DNA from: Flavobacterium franklandianum
Lineage (GTDB): Bacteria; Bacteroidota; Bacteroidia; Flavobacteriales; Flavobacteriaceae
NCBI RefSeq assembly: GCF_007097365.1
Contig: NZ_VJZR01000004.1
Location: 248,001 to 312,000, forward strand
DNA: 64,000 nt
Direction of reading: 5' to 3'
Shown here: piece by piece, positions 1 through 6,909 of the stretch
Layout: each line of letters starts with the position of its first letter
Position numbering within the stretch: position 1 is the first letter of the stretch
The notes under the pieces: model-generated
Databases searched by the model: none
Told to the model about the DNA's origin: nothing
The model's input: only the letters and a program-made list of their open reading frames with translations
Made by a program: the position numbers and the translations under genes

Positions 1-2117
1 CTATGAATTTCTGGACACCGCAAACGGGAAAAATGGGAGACGGCTGGGCTTATACTTATAGCGCAAAAAAAATAAAAGGATTCAAACAAACACACCAGCC
101 ATCGCCGTGGATGAATGATTACGGACAATTTTCAATTATGCCGGTTACAGGTAAATTGCGTTTTAAGGAAGACGAAAGAGAAAGTTGGTTTTCGCATAAA
201 TCAGAAACCGTAACGCCTTATTATTACAGCGTTTATCTGGCAGATCATGATGTAACGACTGAAATTGCGCCAACAGAAAGAGCCGCAAGATTTAGATTTA
301 CGTTCCCACAAACAGATGATGCTTATGTGGTTATTGATGCTTTTGACAAAGGTTCGTATGTAAAAATCATCCCATCTGAAAATAAAATCATTGGTTATAC
401 CACTAAAAATAGTGGTGGCGTTCCTGATAATTTCAAGAATTATTTTGTGATTGTTTTTGATAAAAGTTTTACAGTAACCAAAACTTTTGATGGCGATAAA
501 CTTTTAGATGCAATAGAAACTCAAGCAGATCATTCTGGTGCTATAATTGGTTTTAAAACTGTAAAAGGAGAAAAGGTAAATGCAAAAGTAGCTTCATCAT
601 TTATCAGTTATGAACAAGCCGAAAGAAACTTGAACGAACTTGGTAAAAATGATTTTGACCAAATAAAAGAAAAAGGTAAAAACGTATGGAACACTGAATT
701 AAGCCGTATTAAAGTAGGGGGAGGAACAGCAGAGCAATTCACTACTTTTTACTCCAGTTTATACCGTTCGCTTCTTTTTCCAAGAAAATTTTATGAGTTT
801 GATGCTAAAGGAAAAGTAGTTCACTATAGTCCTTATAACGGAAAAGTTTTGCCCGGATATATGTTTACAGATACAGGCTTTTGGGATACTTTCAGAGCTT
901 TGTTTCCTTTTTTAAATTTAATGTATCCTGAATTAAATCAGCAAATGCAGGAAGGTTTGTCAAATGCTTATAATGAAAGCGGCTGGTTGCCGGAATGGGC
1001 AAGTCCTGGTTTAAGAGATGTTATGGTGGGGAATAATTCGGCATCGGTTGTCGCAGAAGCGTATTTAAAAAGCGAAACCAAAAAGAATCCTGAAATTGAA
1101 AATTTATATAAAGCCTTGATTCACGGAGCGAATAATCAAGGTCCTTTAAGAGCAGTTGGGCGTTTGGGCGTTGATTATTATAATTCTTTAGGATATGTTC
1201 CTTATGATGCAGGAATCAACGAAAATGCTGCCAGAACATTAGAGTATGCATACGACGATTTCGCTATTTATAAATTAGGATTGGCATTAAATAAGCCAAA
1301 ATCAGAAACTGATCTGTATAAGAAACGCAGTTTGAATTATAAGAATTTGTTTGATTCTGAAAACAACTTGATGAGAGGAAAAAATAAAGACGGTAAATTT
1401 CAAACTCCTTTTAGTCCTTTTAAATGGGGTGATGCATTTACAGAAGGAAACAGCTGGCATTATTCCTGGTCGGTTTTTCATGATATGCAGGGTTTAATTG
1501 ATTTGATGGGAGGAAAAGATGTTTTTGTAAGTCAGTTGGATAAAGTATTTTCGTTAGCGCCTGTTTTTGACGAAAGTTATTACGGGAGTGTGATTCACGA
1601 AATTAGAGAAATGCAAATTGCCAATATGGGACAATATGCGCATGGAAATCAGCCAATTCAGCACATGACGTATTTGTACGATTATGCTGGAGAACCTTGG
1701 AAAACGCAATATTGGGTAAGAGAAACCATGAACAGAATGTACAAACCAACTCCTGATGGTTATTGTGGAGACGAGGATAACGGTCAAACTTCGGCTTGGT
1801 ATGTATTCTCTGCTATTGGGTTTTATCCCGTAACTCCTGCTAGTGATCAGTACGTTATTGGTACGCCTTTATTTAAAACTGTTAAAATAAAATTGCAAAA
1901 CGGAAAAGAAGTTTCTATTAATGCACCTCAAAATAATGCTGCAAATAAATACATTAAAAGTATGAAATTCAACGGAAAAGCGGATGCCAATAACTGGTTA
2001 AGCCATTCAGAATTATTAAAAGGAGCAACAATTGATTTTGAAATGAGCAACACGCCAAATAAAAATAGAGGAACTGCAAAAAAAGATTTTCCATATTCTC
2101 TTTCAACCGAAAAATAA
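1..2117 (+). CDS. GH92 alpha-mannosidase, 5' end cut by window edge
   Basis: This is a glycoside hydrolase family 92 enzyme, a family of calcium-dependent exo-alpha-mannosidases that trim mannose from glycans in the periplasm or at the cell surface. The frame is open to the left window edge, so the true start and signal peptide lie upstream; about 704 residues are visible. The C-terminal catalytic half carries the family signatures EGNSWHYSWSVFHD (about residue 480 counted from the Met at base 3) and GDEDNGQTSAWYVFSAIGF (about residue 588), the latter with the acidic residues expected at the active site. The N-terminal part (MNDYGQFSIMP) fits the family's beta-sandwich domain. The next gene starts about 130 bases later and has clearly different base composition. 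The family call is firm; the exact linkage specificity is not readable. Confidence 0.93.
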   Translation, partial: MNFWTPQTGKMGDGWAYTYSAKKIKGFKQTHQPSPWMNDYGQFSIMPVTGKLRFKEDERESWFSHKSETVTPYYYSVYLADHDVTTEIAPTERAARFRFTFPQTDDAYVVIDAFDKGSYVKIIPSENKIIGYTTKNSGGVPDNFKNYFVIVFDKSFTVTKTFDGDKLLDAIETQADHSGAIIGFKTVKGEKVNAKVASSFISYEQAERNLNELGKNDFDQIKEKGKNVWNTELSRIKVGGGTAEQFTTFYSSLYRSLLFPRKFYEFDAKGKVVHYSPYNGKVLPGYMFTDTGFWDTFRALFPFLNLMYPELNQQMQEGLSNAYNESGWLPEWASPGLRDVMVGNNSASVVAEAYLKSETKKNPEIENLYKALIHGANNQGPLRAVGRLGVDYYNSLGYVPYDAGINENAARTLEYAYDDFAIYKLGLALNKPKSETDLYKKRSLNYKNLFDSENNLMRGKNKDGKFQTPFSPFKWGDAFTEGNSWHYSWSVFHDMQGLIDLMGGKDVFVSQLDKVFSLAPVFDESYYGSVIHEIREMQIANMGQYAHGNQPIQHMTYLYDYAGEPWKTQYWVRETMNRMYKPTPDGYCGDEDNGQTSAWYVFSAIGFYPVTPASDQYVIGTPLFKTVKIKLQNGKEVSINAPQNNAANKYIKSMKFNGKADANNWLSHSELLKGATIDFEMSNTPNKNRGTAKKDFPYSLSTEK

Positions 2118-2246
2118 AAAAAATTATATTTTTTATCATTTTATCAATCTAAAATTTTGGTTACATAAAGACCTATTTCTTTCAACGTAATACAGAGTAC
2201 GAAGAAAATTAAAAACAGAAAGACCTGTATATAATGAATTAAATTA

Positions 2247-3359
2247 ATGGACAATAATACACTTTACACAAAGCCGCATTATCAAATTTTAGATGGACTT
2301 CGGGGTTTAGCAGCTATTATCGTGGTGTTCTTTCATCTTGCTGAGCCACTTGCCATCAGCCGCTTTGACAATGTTGTAAACCATGGTTACCTGGCTGTTG
2401 ATTTTTTCTTCCTTATATCCGGTTATGTAATTGGTTATGCGTACGATGACAGATGGAACAAATTAACCATAGGCAGTTTTCTTAGGCGCCGGTTCGAGCG
2501 GTTGCAACCATTGGTTGTATTGGGCATGACGCTTGGCGCCATCGGTTTTTACTTTACTGACTCAACCATATGGCCGCTTATTCATATGGTTCCTTTATGG
2601 AAGCTGATTGTGGTAATGCTGATAGGTTATACAATTTTGCCCATACCACTTTCTTTGGATATACGTGGATGGGAAGAAATGCACCCGCTCAATAGTGTTG
2701 GTTGGTCATTATTTTTCGAGTACATCGCCAATATTCTTTATGCGCTGGGAATAAGGAAATTATCTAATAAAGCATTAGCTTGTTTTGTAGTATTGGCAGG
2801 TGCAGTACTTTTGCATTTTGCTGTTACAAACCCTAACGGCGATGTGGCTGGTGGCTGGACACTGAATGCTTTACATATGCGCGTGGGGATAACGCGTACA
2901 ATATTTCCATTTTTTGCTGGTTTGCTTTTATTGCGGGTTGCACGGCCAACCTATATAAAAAATGCTTTTTTATGGTGTAGCCTGCTGGTTGCTGCAGTGT
3001 TGTTTATGCCAAGAATAGGCAGTGCAGAACATCTTTGGATGAATGGTTTGTATGAAGCTTTTTGCATTATCATTGTGTTTCCACTAATTGTATATATCGG
3101 TGCCAGCGGTGTGGTGCATAACCAAAGGGAAAATAAAATTTGTAAATTCCTCGGCAATATTTCCTATCCACTTTATATAACTCATTATGTATTGGTCTAT
3201 TTTTATGTGGCATGGGTAAGCAATCACAAGGGTATTACATTATCTCAGGCTTGGCCGTATGCGCTGCTCACATTTTCAGGAGCCATAGTTTTGGCTAATG
3301 CAAGTTTGAAGTTATACGATGAACCGGTAAGAGCTTGGTTGAGAAAAAAGCTGAAGTAG
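2247..3359 (+). CDS. acyltransferase 3 family membrane protein (OafA/YrhL type)
   Basis: A 370-residue integral membrane O-acyltransferase of the acyltransferase-3 family, which moves acyl groups onto cell-surface sugars or related acceptors. The N-terminus has the family hallmark DGLRGLAAIIVVFFH with the conserved Arg and catalytic-type His30, then about ten hydrophobic segments, and the C-terminal signature ISYPLYITHY near residue 310. The length is typical. The gene is visibly richer in G and C than the GH92 gene before it and the genes after the tRNA, which suggests acquisition. Its last 380 bases are repeated with some divergence about 2.46 kb downstream, beyond the GH32-like gene. The stop codon overlaps the proposed GTG start of the following lipoprotein gene, so the two are probably co-translated. 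The substrate is unknown. Confidence 0.9.
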   Translation: MDNNTLYTKPHYQILDGLRGLAAIIVVFFHLAEPLAISRFDNVVNHGYLAVDFFFLISGYVIGYAYDDRWNKLTIGSFLRRRFERLQPLVVLGMTLGAIGFYFTDSTIWPLIHMVPLWKLIVVMLIGYTILPIPLSLDIRGWEEMHPLNSVGWSLFFEYIANILYALGIRKLSNKALACFVVLAGAVLLHFAVTNPNGDVAGGWTLNALHMRVGITRTIFPFFAGLLLLRVARPTYIKNAFLWCSLLVAAVLFMPRIGSAEHLWMNGLYEAFCIIIVFPLIVYIGASGVVHNQRENKICKFLGNISYPLYITHYVLVYFYVAWVSNHKGITLSQAWPYALLTFSGAIVLANASLKLYDEPVRAWLRKKLK

Positions 3360-3370
3360 TGAAAAGTAAA
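2991..3370 (+). repeat. direct repeat copy 1 (3' end of acyltransferase gene)
   Basis: About 380 bases, from gctgcagtgttgttta to gtgaaaagtaaa, recur at 5448-5827 at a constant offset of 2457 bases without gaps. I see roughly 15-20 mismatches by eye, so identity is about 95 percent. The repeat runs from the last third of the acyltransferase through its stop codon and the first bases of the next gene (its GTG start). The copies bracket the GH32-like lipoprotein gene exactly. Confidence 0.93.
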
Positions 3371-5428
3371 ATAGTCAATTATACCCTGTCACTTGTGACC
3401 ATCGTCAGCATCATGTTATTTACAGGATGCGCTGAAAAACGACAGGCTACGCACCTGCTGTTAGGCGCATCACCGTGGAAGTTTGCGGAAATGCCTGCGC
3501 TTAGTACACTTTCACCGGAAAATCAAAAAGCTACGTTTAGTGGGGCTTCGGACAGCAGCAGTTTTACGATCAAACTAAAAGTTAATTTCAAAACCCAAAA
3601 GTCTGCCAGGTCCATACTCAACATCCCAGGAATACTAAGTGTGAAGTCGTTTCAACACAATGCGAAGGATCGGAAGTATCAAAATTATCCGGCTTATCCA
3701 ATGCCCGATGGTTCTGTTCCTGTACTGGAAGCTACTTTGCGGCTTTATTTTCCTGCCGAGCCGCAGGGCAAGGACATGCCAGTAGGCATTCCTCTGGGGA
3801 TGCTGGAAAAACCTGAAGGAGTGCATGAGGTCGTTCTTCATTTTTCGGGTGTTCGATGGACTTTATATGTAGACAACGAGCTACTTGACAATGATTTTGC
3901 CCTGGGCTACCCTAAATGGGGCAAACAAAATACATGGGAAATAGATTCTTCCCTGGTTTCTAAAGCTGAAATCTTCTTCCCGGGAATCGAACCACAAAAA
4001 GTAGTATTGGAAACACCCCGCATATCCCCTGAGATACAGTATTGGACCCCTGCTGGACATAATACATGGGTTGGCGATGTAGCTACCTTCTATCATCAGG
4101 GACGTTATCATATTTTTTATTTATTTGACCGCAGGGGTCATGAGAGCAAATTTGGAAAAGGGGCACATTATTTCGAGCACCTGTCAACAATTGACTTCAA
4201 AACATGGACCGAACATGATGCCGCAACCCCCATTGAGGAACAGTGGGAAACATTCGGAACTGGCACACCCTTTCTTTTTGACAACAAACTTTGTCTCAGC
4301 TACGGACTGCATACGACAAGAATTTATCCGAAGGAACAAACCATGTTACCTTTACAATGGGATTATTACAATAAACATGGCGTTACAGGCTCCTTCCGAT
4401 ATGATACCATTCCCGGCTATCCTGCCGGATCCACTTATTCGATCAGTGAAGATGGCATCAGCAAGTTTAAGAAAACTAAGATTCTGTTTCATCCATGTGA
4501 AAACCCAAGTGTTTATACCAATCCCGAAGGACACTTACGGATGTTGGCCAACTATGGAGCGAAAGGAACCTGGGAATCTAAATCCATTGATGGGGGCTGG
4601 AAATCTGTAAATGAGGCATTTCCGCCGGGTGGAGACTGTACATTCTTCTTCCGCTGGGGGAATTACGATTACGTGATTGGTGGTTTTACCGGTTTTTGGT
4701 CAAAACTGGCAAGTGCCTCTGAAGACAAATTCGTAGATGGTGTTAAAGCAGGTTTAGACTTTTACAATGGAATGAACGTGCCAGCGGTAACGGAGATAAA
4801 CGACGGCCGTTTCTTACTGGCGGGCTGGATTCCGATGGCTGGTTGGGGTGGAGCATTGACGATCCATGAAATGATTCAGTCTCCTGAGGGAAGGATTGGA
4901 ACCAAATGGATGGAAGAAATCATACCTGCGACACAAAAAGAAAGATCATTGTCGATAGAAATTAAAGAGACTTCCACTTTTGCAACAGGGTCTTCTTCTT
5001 CTTTTTTGCTAACCTTTGATGTGGAGCCAGGAACTGATCTAAACGGAAAAATGGCTGCGCTTTTATTGGGTGCGAATGCTGAAGATCAGGCCTGTGAAGT
5101 ACAAATCAGTCCCAGCGTCAAAAAAGCTCAATACGGTAACGGGCAGACCAGAAATTTTTCGGGTGCAGAGAAATCCTTGCGGGAGGGCGGGTCTACAAAT
5201 GCTGCACGCAATTATGCAATTGATAATATGGCAGGTACAGATAAACCTTTCAAGGTTCGCATGATTGTCAAGTATGTAGATAAATTTGGTGGGTCACTGA
5301 TCGATACAGAAATTGCAGGTCAGCGTACCATGATTGTGTTCCGGCCAAACCTGAAAGTTGAAAAGCTATTGCTTAGGTCTGAAAAAACTGGGATCAAAAA
5401 TGTTAGAATCTCGGCTCTCAAAAATTAA
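3359..5428 (+). CDS. GH32-like five-bladed propeller hydrolase, lipoprotein
   Basis: A 689-residue putative glycoside hydrolase of the GH32/GH43-like beta-propeller type. I choose the GTG at 3359, which overlaps the preceding TAG stop, because it gives a clean lipoprotein signal (hydrophobic core, then LFTGC with Cys24); an ATG at 3335 in the same frame would add eight charged residues. An N-terminal domain of about 220 residues looks like a laminin-G-like sandwich. The propeller starts near residue 230 with HNTWVGDVATFYHQGRYHIF, where the Asp of GD sits where GH32 enzymes have their nucleophile. HLSTIDFKTWTEH follows, and CENPSVY near residue 380 may supply the acid/base Glu. A beta-sandwich domain follows to the end. 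The classical WMNDPNG, RDP and EC boxes are not intact, so fructanase activity should not be assumed. The gene is GC-rich like its neighbour and is flanked by the 380-base direct repeats. Confidence 0.75.
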   Translation: MKSKIVNYTLSLVTIVSIMLFTGCAEKRQATHLLLGASPWKFAEMPALSTLSPENQKATFSGASDSSSFTIKLKVNFKTQKSARSILNIPGILSVKSFQHNAKDRKYQNYPAYPMPDGSVPVLEATLRLYFPAEPQGKDMPVGIPLGMLEKPEGVHEVVLHFSGVRWTLYVDNELLDNDFALGYPKWGKQNTWEIDSSLVSKAEIFFPGIEPQKVVLETPRISPEIQYWTPAGHNTWVGDVATFYHQGRYHIFYLFDRRGHESKFGKGAHYFEHLSTIDFKTWTEHDAATPIEEQWETFGTGTPFLFDNKLCLSYGLHTTRIYPKEQTMLPLQWDYYNKHGVTGSFRYDTIPGYPAGSTYSISEDGISKFKKTKILFHPCENPSVYTNPEGHLRMLANYGAKGTWESKSIDGGWKSVNEAFPPGGDCTFFFRWGNYDYVIGGFTGFWSKLASASEDKFVDGVKAGLDFYNGMNVPAVTEINDGRFLLAGWIPMAGWGGALTIHEMIQSPEGRIGTKWMEEIIPATQKERSLSIEIKETSTFATGSSSSFLLTFDVEPGTDLNGKMAALLLGANAEDQACEVQISPSVKKAQYGNGQTRNFSGAEKSLREGGSTNAARNYAIDNMAGTDKPFKVRMIVKYVDKFGGSLIDTEIAGQRTMIVFRPNLKVEKLLLRSEKTGIKNVRISALKN

Positions 5429-5447
5429 TATAGTAATTTGTGACAAA

Positions 5448-5816
5448 GCTGCGGTGTTGTTTATACCAAGAATAGGTAGTTCAGAACATCTATGGATGAA
5501 TGGCTTGTATGAAGTTTTTTGCATTATCATTGTGTTTCAGCTAATTGTATATATCGGTGCCAGCGGTGTGGTGCATAACCAAACGGAAAATAAAATTTGT
5601 AAATTCCTCGGCAACATTTCCTATCCACTTTATATAACTCATTATGTGTTGGACTATTTTTATGTGGCATGGGTTAGCAATCACAAGGGTATTACATTAT
5701 CTCAGGCTTGGCCGTATGCGCTGCTCACATTTTCAGGAGCCATAGTTTTGGCTTATGCAAGTTTGAAGTTATATGATGAACCGGTAAGAGCTTGGTTGAG
5801 AAAAAAGCTGAAGTAG
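5448..5816 (+). pseudogene. duplicated C-terminal fragment of the acyltransferase
   Basis: The reading frame continues the acyltransferase protein from about residue 249 to its C-terminus (122 residues), with conservative and non-conservative changes relative to the upstream copy, for example SAEHLW to SSEHLW, FPLIVY to FQLIVY and LVYFYV to LDYFYV. The N-terminal two thirds, including the catalytic His, are absent. The open frame extends upstream to 5358 only by running out of frame through the end of the GH32-like gene, so that extension is not protein history. The fragment cannot be an active enzyme. Several mismatches change amino acids, which fits drift without selection or an origin from a different allele. 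Confidence 0.85.
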
Positions 5817-5827
5817 TGAAAAGTAAA
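5448..5827 (+). repeat. direct repeat copy 2
   Basis: Partner of 2991-3370. The match begins at gctgcggtgttgttta, just after the end of the GH32-like gene, and stops after gtgaaaagtaaa; beyond that the sequences differ completely. The flanking unique sequence on the left (tagtaatttgtgacaaa) and on the right (gtattgtctacttgcgg) shows sharp junctions. Confidence 0.92.
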
Positions 5828-6473
5828 GTATTGTCTACTTGCGGTTTATTTGGCTATGTTTATTTTTCAGTTCCCTGCTACCTGCAAGGCTACAATGGAT
5901 TGAAATAAATTTGTTTCCACTATTTTAAAGTTTAGGTTGATTCTCATCAGTTCGTTTTTTTGAACTTTGCGAAGAGGTTTTACCAATAGACTTGTTGTTA
6001 CATATCAAAATTTTCAAAAGTTTTGTCATTGTGAAAGGATTGTCTGAAACTCTACTCGTTTCAATGCTTCTTTTATTGGTAACGGTAATTTCTTTACCGT
6101 CTTTATCATGGTGTATGATTTTTAAAAATACCGGCAGGAGTAGTGCTTGTCTTTAGAGCTTAATTTAATGTTAGTGTATCTTAATATTAAGATAAAAATC
6201 AAAGCACAGATTGAATGCAGAATGTGCGCGAAAATGTCTGATACCACTTATCAAAAGAGAGGTTAACTTTGCTTCGATGTCCTTCTTAACGGACGTTTTG
6301 AATATAGCCTGTGACCACATATTGGATATTCCCATTACTTCGTGTGCTTGTTCTAAACGCTGTTTGGCGTTGGATGTGTGTCGAAGCGGACGGTGTTGAT
6401 TTCCAAACCGTTTGAGTCAATTAAATAGTGGTATTATCTATCTAATAAACTGGGATATAGGATTAAATAAGAA
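5828..6473. other. gene-poor stretch with decayed coding traces on the minus strand
   Basis: No intact gene is visible. On the minus strand, 6152-5925 is open for about 75 codons without a start (it contains HHDKDGKEITVTNKRSIE and ends QPKL). From about 6420 down to 6210, two adjacent frames read like broken pieces of one protein (LEINTVRFDTHPTPNS, then AKQRLEQAHEVMGISN), as if a frameshift near 6380 separates them. I cannot name the family. The stretch lies between the acquired acyltransferase/GH32-like block and the 3' end of a tRNA gene, where remains of an integrated element would be expected. Confidence 0.4.
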
Positions 6474-6507
6474 CGGGACAAGGAAGAAAATTTCTTCTTT
6501 GTCCCGT
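6474..6507 (-). terminator. hairpin downstream of tRNA-Arg
   Basis: Long near-perfect inverted repeat: cgggacaaggaagaaa pairs with tttcttctttgtcccg, one G-T pair aside. It lies directly 3' of the tRNA on the minus strand and probably ends or processes its transcript. Confidence 0.65.
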
Positions 6508-6511
6508 CTAG

Positions 6512-6585
6512 TGACCGCGGCTGGATTCAAACCAGCAACCTCTTGAGCCGTAATCAAGTGCGCTATTCAGTTGCGCCACGTGGCC
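6512..6585 (-). tRNA. tRNA-Arg (anticodon ACG)
   Basis: Read on the minus strand, a 74-base cloverleaf can be drawn: acceptor GGCCACG with CGCGGTC, a D-arm, anticodon stem CTTGA/TCAAG enclosing loop TTACGGC with anticodon ACG, a variable loop, T-arm GCTGG-TTTGAAT-CCAGC, and discriminator A. CCA is not encoded. The fifth acceptor pair is A-C rather than a Watson-Crick pair. The ACG anticodon (A34 normally edited to inosine) reads CGU, CGC and CGA. The 3' end faces the acquired-looking DNA at lower coordinates, the usual geometry for a tRNA used as an integration site. Confidence 0.93.
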
Positions 6586-6694
6586 ATTTTTGTGAGTGCA
6601 AATATAGGTATTTTTTGCAATCTTGCAAACCTAAATATGAAATTATATTGATTTTTTTTTAAATCAAAATTCTCAAATCAAGAATCTGGATTCA

Positions 6695-6835
6695 TCAATC
6701 TAATGCTCTTGTAGTTACATAATATCTATAACCAATGATAGCCATTTGCCATTTCTTGGTTTTGGACAAATCCAGTCCGCTTTTAGTGAAACTCGGCAGA
6801 ATAAGCTTGTTTATTTTGGCTAGAATTTTGAACAT
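6695..6835 (-). CDS. 46-residue basic small protein
   Basis: Short gene on the minus strand: ATG at 6835-6833, TGA at 6697-6695, 46 codons. The protein starts MFKILAKINKLILPSF, continues with KKWQMAIIGYRYYVTT and ends RALD. It is basic, has an amphipathic or weakly hydrophobic N-terminus and no signal peptide. It is clearly protein-like (aromatic cluster WQMAIIGYRYYV, balanced composition) and sits alone between the tRNA and the terminator of the M56 gene. I believe similar 45-50 residue proteins are common in Flavobacteriia, but I cannot name a function. Confidence 0.65.
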   Translation of the reverse strand: MFKILAKINKLILPSFTKSGLDLSKTKKWQMAIIGYRYYVTTRALD

Positions 6836-6861
6836 ATCTGTTTTTTTTTCAAAGATATAAA

Positions 6862-6895
6862 AAAAGACGGTCTTGATTAAGGACCGTCTTTAGGG
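6862..6895 (-). terminator. rho-independent terminator of the M56 operon
   Basis: The inverted repeat aaagacggtc / gaccgtcttt with an 8-base loop is followed on the minus strand by a run of T. It lies just past the stop codon of the M56 gene at 6910. Confidence 0.85.
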
Positions 6896-6909
6896 TAATA
6901 GTTGAAAAA

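Noticed and set aside
5358-5447. Upstream extension of the acyltransferase fragment
   Set aside because: It reads out of frame through the end of the GH32-like gene; homology to the acyltransferase begins only at 5448.
6211-6399. 62-codon plus-strand open frame in the decayed stretch
   Set aside because: Cysteine-rich and unlike any protein pattern; the opposite strand reads more like broken coding sequence.
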